Shown here one piece after another: positions 56,858 to 64,000 of a stretch of 64,000 nt of DNA (position 1 is the stretch's first letter; each line of letters begins with the position of its first letter). This stretch comes from Actinoallomurus liliacearum (GTDB lineage: Bacteria > Actinomycetota > Actinomycetes > Streptosporangiales > Streptosporangiaceae): positions 1 through 64,000 of the forward strand of contig NZ_BAABHJ010000026.1 in NCBI RefSeq assembly GCF_039542035.1. The letters run 5' to 3'. The position numbers and the translations under genes were made by a program. A model generated the notes under the pieces. It ran no database searches. It saw only the letters and a program-made list of their open reading frames with translations, and was not told the origin of the DNA.

Positions 56858-57805
56858 GTGACGGTAGAGAAGGGGCTGTGGGCGGGGCTGGTGCTGGACG
56901 CGCTGGTCGGGGATCCGCGGCGGGGGCATCCGGTGGCGGGGTTCGGGCGGGCCGCGAGCATGCTGGAGGGACGCCTGTACCGGGACTCGGTGGCGCGGGG
57001 GGCCGTGTTCACGGCCGCCTGTGTGCTCGGGGCGGCCGGTGCCGGTGTCGTCGTGGACGCGGTCGGGCGGCGCACGGCGGCGTCCGTGGTGCTCACCGGC
57101 GCAGCGACGTGGGCGGTGCTCGGCGGGACGTCGCTCGGGCGTGAAGGCCTGGCGATGGCGGCCGCGCTGGAGGCCGGGGACGTCGAGGCGGCGCGGCGGC
57201 GGCTGCCGCACCTGTGCGGGCGGGATCCGAGTGAACTCGACGCCAAGGAACTCGCACGGGCCACGGTCGAGTCGATCGCCGAGAACACCTCCGACGCGGC
57301 CGTCGCACCGCTGTTCTGGGGCGCGGTCCTCGGCGTGCCGGGGCTGCTCGCGTACCGGGCGGTCAACACGCTGGACGCGATGGTCGGGCACCGCAGCCCC
57401 CGCTACCTCAGGTTCGGGCGGGTCGCCGCGCGGCTGGACGACGCGGCGAACTGGACGCCCGCCCGGTTGACCGGGCTGCTCACTGTCGCCTGCGCCCCGC
57501 TCGTCGGCGGCTCGCCGCGCGCCTCGTACGCGATCCTCCGCCGTGACGGCGCGGCCCATCCGAGCCCGAACGCCGGGCGGTGCGAGGCGGCGTTCGCCGG
57601 GGCGCTCGGCGTCCGGCTCGGCGGCGTCAACGTGTACGGGAACCGCGTGGAACACCGGCCCGAGCTCGGCGACGGCCGCGCCGCCGAGCCCGCGGACATC
57701 CGGCGCGCCGTCCGCCTGTCCCGTGCGGTCACGGTGGCCTCGGCCGCCGTCACGATCGGTGCCCGCGCCGCCGTCAGGGCCTGGTCGCGGAGCCGGCGCC
57801 GCTGA
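56858..57805 (+). CDS. cobD: Adenosylcobinamide-phosphate synthase CobD/CbiB
   Basis: 315 residues from a GTG at 56858. A membrane protein of late cobalamin synthesis that attaches aminopropanol (phosphate) to cobyric acid. Family motifs: LVLDALVGDPRRGHPVAGFG, TVESIAENTSDAAVAPLFWG, AVNTLDAMVGHRSPRYLRFG, HPSPNAGRCEAAFAGALGVR. It is followed after 126 bp by cobQ. No cobalamin riboswitch is visible in the short upstream gap. Confidence 0.95.
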   Translation: MTVEKGLWAGLVLDALVGDPRRGHPVAGFGRAASMLEGRLYRDSVARGAVFTAACVLGAAGAGVVVDAVGRRTAASVVLTGAATWAVLGGTSLGREGLAMAAALEAGDVEAARRRLPHLCGRDPSELDAKELARATVESIAENTSDAAVAPLFWGAVLGVPGLLAYRAVNTLDAMVGHRSPRYLRFGRVAARLDDAANWTPARLTGLLTVACAPLVGGSPRASYAILRRDGAAHPSPNAGRCEAAFAGALGVRLGGVNVYGNRVEHRPELGDGRAAEPADIRRAVRLSRAVTVASAAVTIGARAAVRAWSRSRRR

Positions 57806-57931
57806 ATGAGGCGAGCCGCGTGGCGTGCCCCGGCAGGTGCTCCTCCGCACGCATCCGGACAGCGTCCTCGTGGGGCCTCGGCGCCTCCTGACCGATCGCG
57901 ACCGGCGGCGCGGCTGCTAGCTTCGGCGTCC

Positions 57932-59452
57932 GTGGACACGCGGAACGGGATGTTGCTGGTCGCCGGTACGACCTCGGATGCGGGCAAGAGCATCCTCACG
58001 GCGGGGATCTGCCGGTGGCTCGCCCGCCAGGGCGTCAAGGTCGCGCCGTTCAAGGCGCAGAACATGTCGCTGAACTCCATGGTCACCGCCGACGGCGCGG
58101 AGATCGGGCGGGCGCAGGCCATGCAGGCCGCCGCCGCGCGGATCGAGCCGACCGCGCACATGAACCCGGTCCTCCTCAAACCCGGCAGCGACCGGCGCAG
58201 CCAGGTGGTCGTGCTCGGCCATCCGGTCGCCGAGGTCGACGCGATGGGGTACGCCGCGCACAAGGAGCGGCTGCGCCGGGTGGTCCTCGGCAGCCTCGCC
58301 GAGCTGCGCGCCCAGTACGACGTCGTCATCTGCGAGGGCGCGGGCAGCCCCGCCGAGATCAACCTGCGCGCCGGCGACCTGGCGAACATGGGCCTGGCGC
58401 GCGCCGCCGGTTCCCCGGACGGGCCCGGCATGCCGGTGGTCGTGGTCGGCGACATCGACCGGGGCGGGGTGTTCGCCGCGCTGTACGGGACGGTCGGCCT
58501 GCTGGAGCCCGCGGACCAGCGCCTCATCGCCGGGTTCGTCATCAACAAGTTCCGTGGCGCGCCGGAGCTGCTGGCCCCCGGCCTGGCGCAGATCACCGCG
58601 CTGACCGGCCGGCCGGTGTACGGCGTGCTGCCCTGGCTCGGCGGCCTCTGGCTGGACGTCGAGGACTCCCTCGCCCTGGACGCGCGCCCCGAGACGCGCC
58701 CGGCGGTCGCGGGGGAGACGTTGCGGGTCGCGGTCGCCCGGCTGCCCCGGATCTCGAACTTCACCGACCTCGACGCCCTGGCCGCCGAGCCCGGCGTCAG
58801 CGTGCGGTTCGCGACCACGCCCGGCGAGCTGGCCGACGCCGACCTGGTCGTACTCCCCGGCTCCCGGGCCACCGTCTCCGACCTGGCCTGGCTGCACGAA
58901 CGCGGACTGGCCGCCGAGGTCGTACGCCGGGCGCGGGCGGGCCGGCCGGTGCTCGGAATCTGCGGCGGCTACCAGATGCTGGCCCGCGAGATCCTCGACG
59001 ACATCGAGTCGATGGCCGGGCCCGTGCCCGGCCTCGGGCTGCTGCCGGTCCGCGTCGAGTTCGGGCCCGAGAAGATCCTCGGCCGGCCCGGCGGCACGGC
59101 GTACGGCGAGCCGGTGCGCGCGTACGAGATCCACCACGGCGTGGCGGCGGTGGAGGGCGGGGAGCCGTTCCTCGACGGGTGCCGCGACGGGGCGGTCTGG
59201 GGCACGACCTGGCACGGCGCGCTGGAGAACGACGGCTTCCGCCGCGCGTTCCTCCGCGAGGTCGCGCAGGTGGCGGGACGCGACTTCACCCCGGCGCCGG
59301 ACACCGACTTCGCCGCGCTGCGGGAGGCCCAGCTCGACGCCCTCGGCGACCTGGTCGAACAGCACCTCGACACCGACGCCCTGTGGCGCCTCATCGAGAC
59401 CGGCGCGCCACCGGGCCTCCCCGTCGTCCCGCCGGCCGGGGCGACCCCATGA
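57932..59452 (+). CDS. cobQ: Cobyric acid synthase CobQ
   Basis: 506 residues from a GTG at 57932 (ATG 57950 possible). The N-terminal ATP-dependent domain has VAGTTSDAGKSILTAGICRW, APFKAQNMSLNSMV and VVGDIDRGGVFAALYG. The C-terminal glutaminase domain has nucleophile Cys in VLGICGGYQML and His in YEIHHG. It amidates four side chains of adenosylcobyrinic acid a,c-diamide. It follows cobD, so these two late steps are clustered. The remaining cobalamin genes are outside the window. Confidence 0.96.
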   Translation: MDTRNGMLLVAGTTSDAGKSILTAGICRWLARQGVKVAPFKAQNMSLNSMVTADGAEIGRAQAMQAAAARIEPTAHMNPVLLKPGSDRRSQVVVLGHPVAEVDAMGYAAHKERLRRVVLGSLAELRAQYDVVICEGAGSPAEINLRAGDLANMGLARAAGSPDGPGMPVVVVGDIDRGGVFAALYGTVGLLEPADQRLIAGFVINKFRGAPELLAPGLAQITALTGRPVYGVLPWLGGLWLDVEDSLALDARPETRPAVAGETLRVAVARLPRISNFTDLDALAAEPGVSVRFATTPGELADADLVVLPGSRATVSDLAWLHERGLAAEVVRRARAGRPVLGICGGYQMLAREILDDIESMAGPVPGLGLLPVRVEFGPEKILGRPGGTAYGEPVRAYEIHHGVAAVEGGEPFLDGCRDGAVWGTTWHGALENDGFRRAFLREVAQVAGRDFTPAPDTDFAALREAQLDALGDLVEQHLDTDALWRLIETGAPPGLPVVPPAGATP

Positions 59453-59492
59453 GCGCGGCGTCTCTGGTCACTCCTCCGACGAAGGAGGGCGT

Positions 59493-60275
59493 ATGAGTGC
59501 TTTTGCTCCAGGCGAGGACCGCTGGCGGGCGCGGCTCGGGACGCTGCGGCAGGTCGTTCGCCAGGAGCTCGTGACCCGGCAGCTCGCCCACCACCTGCCG
59601 GACGCCGAGCCGGGCGACGTCCTGGACATCGGATGTGGCCAGGGCACGCAGGTCCTGGCGCTGGCCCGCCGAGGTCACCGGGTGACGGGACTGGACGCCT
59701 CGCCCGCGCTGCTCGGGGATCTGCGGACCGCGCTGGCGGCCGAGCCGCCGGAGGTACGGAAGCGGGTCCGCCTCGTCGCGGGGGACGCCCGGGAGGCGGC
59801 GGCGCTGACGGCACCGTCCCGGTTCGACCTCGTGCTGTGCCACGGCGTCCTCATGTACTTCGCCGACCCCGGTCCGGTCCTCGACGCCGTGGCCCAGGTC
59901 ACCGCGCCGGGCGGGCTCGTGTCCCTCCTCGTGCGGAACGGCGACGCCCTCGCCATGCGGCCGGGACTGCGGGGCGACTGGGCGGCCACCGCGGACGCCT
60001 TCGACGGCACCGCCTACCGCAACCGGCTCGGCGTCGACGCCCGAGCCGACCGGCTCGCCGACCTGACAGCGGCGCTGGACGAGCGCCGCATGACCCGGCT
60101 CGCCTGGTACGGCGTCCGGGTCTTCACCGACACCGCCGCCGACGACGCGCCCGTTCCCGCGCCCGAGCACCTGGACGCGCTCCTGTCCTGCGAGGAACGC
60201 GCCGGGCGTACCCACCCGTACCGGGCCGTGGCCGCCCTCCTCCACGTCATCGCCCGGCGGCACCCGGAACGATGA
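59493..60275 (+). CDS. SAM-dependent methyltransferase (class I, CmoM-like)
   Basis: 260 residues, GAAGGAGG 6 nt before the start. Motif I is VLDIGCGQGTQVLALA, with the acidic residue in VTGLDASPALL, motif DLVLCHGVLMYFADP and the post-strand motif TAPGGLVSLLVRN. The layout resembles the CmoM/SmtA group that methylates modified tRNA wobble bases, but assignment by motif alone is weak. It lies 40 nt after cobQ and may be co-transcribed, without an obvious functional link. Confidence 0.88.
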   Translation: MSAFAPGEDRWRARLGTLRQVVRQELVTRQLAHHLPDAEPGDVLDIGCGQGTQVLALARRGHRVTGLDASPALLGDLRTALAAEPPEVRKRVRLVAGDAREAAALTAPSRFDLVLCHGVLMYFADPGPVLDAVAQVTAPGGLVSLLVRNGDALAMRPGLRGDWAATADAFDGTAYRNRLGVDARADRLADLTAALDERRMTRLAWYGVRVFTDTAADDAPVPAPEHLDALLSCEERAGRTHPYRAVAALLHVIARRHPER

Positions 60276-60307
60276 CCGCTCGGCCGGGATAGCGGCGGAA
60301 CAGAAGA

Positions 60308-60369
60308 ATGTCCCGGCGGTGGGAGAGGCTGCGGCATTGAGCCGATCCCCACCCGACCCGCCGGGACAT
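60308..60369. terminator. Long-loop inverted repeat between convergent genes
   Basis: Perfect 12-nt arms ATGTCCCGGCGG/CCGCCGGGACAT (60308-60319 and 60358-60369) with a 38-nt loop, between the methyltransferase stop (60275) and the lipoprotein stop (60464). A second compact palindrome GTCAGGTG-T-CACCTGAC follows at about 60378-60394. Confidence 0.6.
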
Positions 60370-60463
60370 CACATGGCGTCAGGTGTCACCTGACGAGCGC
60401 CTGCTGCTCGCGCAGGCGCTCGGTGGCGGTTCCGCGACTCAGCGCGCGGTGCCCGCCGGTGCC

Positions 60464-60880
60464 TCAGCGGTGCCGCCCGCTCCGGACCGACGGCGCCTTG
60501 CGGACCGACGGCGCCTTGCGGACCGACGGCGCCTTGTGGAGCGACGGCGCCTTGTGGACCGGCACCTTGCGGACCGGCGGCGTGGTGTGGACCGACGGCG
60601 CCTTGTGGAGCGACGGCGCCTTGTGGACCGGCACCTTGCGGACCGGCGGCGTGGTGTGGACCGACGGCGCCTTGTGGAGCGACGGCGTCCTGTGGGCAGC
60701 CGGAGTGGTGTAGCACGGCGTGCTGGTGGCCGGCGTACTCGTGGGCGCCGTGCGACGCGGCGTGGGCGTCGTGCAGTAGTCCACGTGGTCGGCGTTACCG
60801 CCGGCGCACCCGGACAGGCCCAGCACGGCCACGGCCACGGCGGCGGGCAGGAGGGCCCACCGCATCTTTTCGCTTTGCAT
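60464..60880 (-). CDS. Lipoprotein with basic tandem-repeat tail
   Basis: 138 residues from ATG 60880 (GGAGGT upstream). A signal peptide with lipobox LSGC gives a membrane-anchored lipoprotein. A short Thr/Pro linker (TPTPRRTAPTSTPATSTP) leads to a Lys/His/Arg/Pro-rich tail made of units such as KAPSLH, KAPSVH and PPVRKVPVH. The DNA under the tail is a 69-bp tandem repeat (60523-60690). No globular domain is visible. The basic extended tail could contact acidic wall polymers; this is inference. Confidence 0.72.
   Translation of the reverse strand: MQSEKMRWALLPAAVAVAVLGLSGCAGGNADHVDYCTTPTPRRTAPTSTPATSTPCYTTPAAHRTPSLHKAPSVHTTPPVRKVPVHKAPSLHKAPSVHTTPPVRKVPVHKAPSLHKAPSVRKAPSVRKAPSVRSGRHR
60523..60690 (-). 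repeat. 69-bp coding tandem repeat
   Basis: Two complete 69-bp copies (60523-60591 and 60592-60660) plus a partial third to about 60690, encoding 23-residue units of the lipoprotein tail. Shorter 15-bp subrepeats (GACGGCGCCTTG..) flank it. The copy number is likely to vary between strains. Confidence 0.88.
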
Positions 60881-61039
60881 TTTCGTTGTACCTCCATGGC
60901 GAAGGATCGCTTTAGCCTTCGTCCTCGTACTGTCCGTGCGCCGGGAGAACGGCCACACGGCTCGTGAATTCCTCGACCGTCGCGTGACTCGCCGGACGCG
61001 CTCCCGGGCGGGGCCGTTCCGCGGCGCCGTCCGGAGGCG

Positions 61040-62047
61040 TCAGCCGGTCTGGCGGGTCGCGGTCTCGATGACCTCCAGGCCGGCCACGGCGTCCTCGAGG
61101 GCGACCGGGGGCGGGCCCTCGCCGCGGACCGCCGCCGCGACGGCCGGGTAGAAGTCCTGGTAGCGGCCCGGGTCGGTCGGTTCCGGGCGGGTGTCGCCGG
61201 GGGTGCCGACTTGCCCGTACGCCTCGGGCGGCGTCACGCCGTACGCCGGGTTCTCCGGCGTGCGGCCGGCGCGGAGCTGGTCCTCCTGGACGTCCAGGCC
61301 GTGGGTGACGTACGCGGCGCGGTCCCCCAGCACGCGGAAGCGCGGGCCGAGGTCCGCGCTGATCGCGCCCATCCACAGGTGGGACCGGACGCCGTTCGCG
61401 TGGGTCAGGGCGACGAACGCGTCGTCGACCGACTCGGCGCCGGGCCGCCGTACGTCCAGCTCGGCGTGGACGGCCACGGGCGGGCCGAAGAGCGTGATCG
61501 CCTGGTCGATGAGGTGCGCGCCGAGGTCGTACAGGACGCCGCCGGCGGCGGCCGGGTCGGCCGTCTCCTTCCAGCCCGGCTTGATCTGCGGGCGCCAGCG
61601 CGTGAACCGGGACTCGAACCGCAGCACCCGCCCGAGCGTTCCTTCGCCGATGAGCCGGGCGGCGGTCCGGAAGTCGCCGTCCCAGCGGCGGTTGTGGAAC
61701 GGCACGACCAGCGGGCCCCCGGCCAGCGACCGGGCCTCGGCGGCGGTCACCGCGATCGGCTTGTCGACGACGACGGGGAGGCCCGCGTCGAGCGCCGCGC
61801 GGGCGAGCGGCGCGTGCGTGCGGTTCGGCGTCGTCACGACGACCAGGTCGTACCCACCGGACCAGACGTCGTCGGGTGCGTCGAGCAGCTCCGCGCCGGC
61901 GTACCGGTCACGTACGGCGGCCCGCCGCGTCGGGTCCCGGGTCACGACGGCGGCCAGCTCCAGGCCGGGAGCGGCGGAGATGAGCGGGGCGTGAAAGACC
62001 GCGCCTCCGGTCCCATACCCGATCAGAGCGACGCGCAGGTTGTCCAC
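61040..62047 (-). CDS. Gfo/Idh/MocA family oxidoreductase
   Basis: 335 residues from a GTG at 62047 (AAGGAGG 6 nt upstream). The NAD(P) motif VALIGYGTGGAVFHAPLI and the catalytic-lysine motif VVVDKPIAVTAAEA are present. YDLGAHLIDQAITLFGPP supplies the active-site Asp/His pair. Members oxidise or reduce sugars, inositols or related alcohols. The substrate is unknown. It is divergent from the gene at 62151; an AATGGCCATT palindrome (62061-62070) lies just upstream of the start. Confidence 0.92.
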   Translation of the reverse strand: MDNLRVALIGYGTGGAVFHAPLISAAPGLELAAVVTRDPTRRAAVRDRYAGAELLDAPDDVWSGGYDLVVVTTPNRTHAPLARAALDAGLPVVVDKPIAVTAAEARSLAGGPLVVPFHNRRWDGDFRTAARLIGEGTLGRVLRFESRFTRWRPQIKPGWKETADPAAAGGVLYDLGAHLIDQAITLFGPPVAVHAELDVRRPGAESVDDAFVALTHANGVRSHLWMGAISADLGPRFRVLGDRAAYVTHGLDVQEDQLRAGRTPENPAYGVTPPEAYGQVGTPGDTRPEPTDPGRYQDFYPAVAAAVRGEGPPPVALEDAVAGLEVIETATRQTG

Positions 62048-62150
62048 AGATGGCCTCCTTAATGGCCATTTGATCACGCTGCGGGTCTGTCCCGGCACGA
62101 GGGATCGGCCTAATCTCCCATGGGGGCCATCGATCGGTGAAGGAGCACGC

Positions 62151-62981
62151 ATGCCCGACCCGTCGCCAGATGCGAATCTGGCCGAGTCGCTGAGCGAGTG
62201 GACGCGGGCGTTCGGCTGGCGTGACCGGGCGGCGTTCCTGTGCGGTGAGGACGTCTTCACGCAGGGCGAGGTCCACCGGGGGGCGGGGCGTGCGGCCGGG
62301 TTCCTGTGGGCGCACGGGGTACGGCCGGGCGACCGGGTGGTGATCGGGCTGCCGGCGTCGATCGAGTTCGTGTGGGCGTTCCTCGGCGCCGTACGGATCG
62401 GGGCGATCGCGCTGATCGCTGACCCGGAGGCGTCCATGCTCCCGCCGGGCGAGGTCGCGGTGTGCGAGCCCGGACGGCACGAGAAGGTCATCACCCCCGG
62501 TGAGCTCGCCACCGGCATGGCGCGGGCGACCGTGCCGCCGGCGTACCCGGTGCATTCGGGCACGCCGGCGTTCGCGCAGTACGGCGAGGTGTACGCGCAC
62601 GGCGATCCGGAGGCGTCCTTCCTGGCGATGGAACCGTTCGGGCTGCGGGAGAACGACGTGCTGTTCTCCGTTCCCAAGACCTACGACCCGGCGGGGCTGC
62701 GCAACACCGTCTTCCTACCGCTGTACTCCGGAGCCAGCGCCGTGCTGGACTCCGGCCGGCGGTCGATCGCCGCGGTCGCCGAGCGGGTGCGCCGGCACCG
62801 GGCGAGCGTGCTGCTCTCGACGTCCGCGTTCTTGACGAGGCTGGCGGCCGAGGCGCCTCGCGAGCCGTTCTGGCCGCTGCGCATCGCCGTGTCGCAGGGC
62901 GCCCCGCCGCCGGTGCGCGCCGAGGAAAGGCTCGGCTGCCCGGTCCTGGCCCCGGCGGTTCAGGACCCGGCGCCGGCGTAG
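62151..62981 (+). CDS. Truncated, degenerate AMP-dependent ligase (ANL) domain
   Basis: 276 residues. The first half of an acyl-/aryl-CoA ligase fold is recognisable: FLWAHGVRPGDRVVIGLPAS, AFLGAVRIGAIALIADPEAS, then NDVLFSVPKTYDPAGLRNTV and RRHRASVLLSTSAFLTRLAA. The ATP-binding loop, normally SGTTGxPKG, reads HSGTPAFAQYGEVYAHG and has lost its conserved residues. The protein stops at LRIAVSQGAPPPVRAEERLG followed by about 12 residues, so the adenylate-binding motifs and C-terminal domain (about 200 residues) are absent. It cannot work as a normal ligase. Its last 22 nt lie inside the VOC gene on the other strand. Confidence 0.75.
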   Translation: MPDPSPDANLAESLSEWTRAFGWRDRAAFLCGEDVFTQGEVHRGAGRAAGFLWAHGVRPGDRVVIGLPASIEFVWAFLGAVRIGAIALIADPEASMLPPGEVAVCEPGRHEKVITPGELATGMARATVPPAYPVHSGTPAFAQYGEVYAHGDPEASFLAMEPFGLRENDVLFSVPKTYDPAGLRNTVFLPLYSGASAVLDSGRRSIAAVAERVRRHRASVLLSTSAFLTRLAAEAPREPFWPLRIAVSQGAPPPVRAEERLGCPVLAPAVQDPAPA

Positions 62982-63352
62982 GTGCCGAAGCTCCAGAACA
63001 CACCCTCGGGGTCCCGTACGGTGAAGTCGCGGGAGCCGTGGTCCTGGTCGGTGAGGCCCTGGACGACGGTCGCGCCCGCCGCCACCGCCCGCTCGTACAG
63101 CGCGTCGGGCGCGTCGGTGACGAGGTACACCGCTCCCGTGCCCGGGGGCAGGCCGGCGATCGGGCTGTCGGTACGGTCGGCGCCGCCCAGCATGACGCCG
63201 CCGCCTCCGGGGGCGCGCAGCTCGGCGTGGGCGACGCGGCCGTCGTCCTCGTAGACCGCGGCCTCCTCGAGCCCGAAGGCGTCGACGAGGAACCGGATGG
63301 CGGCGTGGGCGTCCTTGTAGCGGAGTGCGGGCCAGACTCGTGTTTCGCTCAT
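62960..63352 (-). CDS. VOC (glyoxalase/bleomycin-resistance fold) protein
   Basis: 130 residues from ATG 63352. The motifs VWPALRYKDAHAAIRFLVDA, FGLEEAAVYEDDGRVAHAEL and the closing DHGSRDFTVRDPEGVFWSFG are those of the VOC superfamily (YycE/PhnB-like subgroup). Members bind a metal or small molecules; functions range from antibiotic sequestration to dioxygenation. It starts 5 nt after the AraC gene ends, so the two form an operon. Confidence 0.9.
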   Translation of the reverse strand: MSETRVWPALRYKDAHAAIRFLVDAFGLEEAAVYEDDGRVAHAELRAPGGGGVMLGGADRTDSPIAGLPPGTGAVYLVTDAPDALYERAVAAGATVVQGLTDQDHGSRDFTVRDPEGVFWSFGTYAGAGS

Positions 63353-63356
63353 GGCC

Positions 63357-64000
63357 TCATCGTCGCCCGGCGGTGTCGTCACCGTCTTGGACGAATGGGA
63401 GCTCCTCGCCGGTCAGCCACGCGGACGGGGGACACCCGGCGAGCTCGTTCCACTCGCGGGCGAGATGCGCCTGGTCGTAGTAGCCGCACGCCGCCGCGGC
63501 GGCCGCCAGTGACGGTCGGCCGGGCTCCTTGAGGAGCCGCTTGGACCGCTCGAACCGCATGACGCGGGCCGCCTCTTTCGGCCGCAGGCCGTACTCCGCC
63601 GCGAACCGCTCGCCCAGGTGCCGCCGGCTCCACCCGACCTCGCGCGCGAGGTCGCCGATCCGCACGGCGCCGTCCGCGTCGGCGAGCCGCCGCCAGGCGT
63701 ACCCGACCTCGGGCGCCGGGGCCGTCAGTCGGCCGACGCCCCGCGACAGCACGTCGTCGACCGCGGCGAAGCGCGCCGGCCAGGTCGGAGCCTCGGCCAG
63801 CCGTTCGACGAGCTCCCGGGCGCGGGTGCCGATCAGGTCGTCGAGGGACAGGACCGCCGCGCCGAGCTCTGCGGCGGGCAGCCCGAACAGCGAACGGGCC
63901 CCCTCCGGGGTGAGGTCGAGCTGCACGCCCGCGAGGTCGCCGTCGTGCGAGATCCGCACCGGCCGGGTGTGCAGCCCTCCGGCGAGGGCGGTGAAGGCGG
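63357..64000 (-). CDS. AraC-family regulator (partial, runs off window)
   Basis: The frame remains open to the right edge, so the 5' end is missing. The visible 213 or so residues comprise part of the N-terminal sensing domain (VQLDLTPEGARSLFGLPAAE) and a C-terminal AraC/XylS double helix-turn-helix (IGDLAREVGWSRRHLGERFA, then LAAAAAACGYYDQAHLAREW). The type matches regulators with a DUF6597-like N-domain, often paired with VOC or glyoxalase genes. It overlaps no other gene and directly precedes the VOC gene. Confidence 0.92.
   Translation of the reverse strand, partial: AFTALAGGLHTRPVRISHDGDLAGVQLDLTPEGARSLFGLPAAELGAAVLSLDDLIGTRARELVERLAEAPTWPARFAAVDDVLSRGVGRLTAPAPEVGYAWRRLADADGAVRIGDLAREVGWSRRHLGERFAAEYGLRPKEAARVMRFERSKRLLKEPGRPSLAAAAAACGYYDQAHLAREWNELAGCPPSAWLTGEELPFVQDGDDTAGRR

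Noticed and set aside
60490..60690. The repeats as a CRISPR array
   Set aside because: Repeats are directly tandem without unique spacers and are in frame within a lipoprotein gene.

Overview
The window is very GC-rich chromosomal DNA with long overlapping GC-driven frames, GTG/TTG starts and strong purine-rich ribosome binding sites. The gene content points to a filamentous actinomycete, probably Streptosporangiales or Thermomonosporaceae-like: a mycothiol-type DinB protein, a PIG-L deacetylase, carbohydrate ABC importers without their own ATPase, MacS/NarL two-component pairs, many TetR/MerR/LacI/AraC regulators, and Tat- and Sec-exported glycosidases. No prophage, plasmid, CRISPR array or complete insertion sequence was seen. 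The assignment is by gene content only.

Layout. 1-3.3 kb: the tail of an unknown membrane protein, then a compact three-gene operon of uncharacterised proteins. Two neighbouring products of this operon carry the same short Gly/Asn/Gln-rich motif, one at its C-terminus and one at its N-terminus. 3.3-11 kb: a catalase missing its middle, a TetR/DinB pair with two operators, an ABC exporter with a histidine kinase/response regulator pair, and proline dehydrogenase. 11.4-18.6 kb: tRNA-Arg(TCT), a large GH35 beta-galactosidase, a zinc-independent L33 paralogue, a GT39 membrane glycosyltransferase, and Ohr with a divergent TetR. 18.6-29 kb: mixed metabolic and regulatory genes with several decayed remnants. 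Two scars each join the truncated 5' ends of two opposite-strand genes.

29-44.7 kb is a coherent carbohydrate locus on the minus strand: LacI regulator, lipoprotein binding protein, two permeases, GH31 alpha-xylosidase, GH1 beta-glucosidase, GH3, GH35 and GH29. The enzyme set fits (fucosylated) xyloglucan oligosaccharides. The predicted order is outside trimming by exported GH29, GH35 and GH3, import, then intracellular disassembly by GH31 and GH1. Three identical 14-bp palindromes mark the LacI gene, the transport operon and the GH3 unit.

45-48.3 kb: alpha-amylase with a starch-binding domain, divergent from its own LacI regulator. 48.4-54.3 kb: a MacS-type kinase/regulator pair, a MerR/GyrI pair, and an aldo/keto reductase-TetR operon behind a palindromic operator. 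54.4-60.3 kb: a sarcosine-oxidase-like flavoenzyme, a 66-bp duplicated inverted-repeat element, an SMP-30 lactonase and the cobalamin genes cobD and cobQ. 60.4-64 kb: a repeat-bearing basic lipoprotein, a Gfo/Idh oxidoreductase, a degenerate truncated AMP-ligase domain, a VOC protein and an AraC regulator running off the window.
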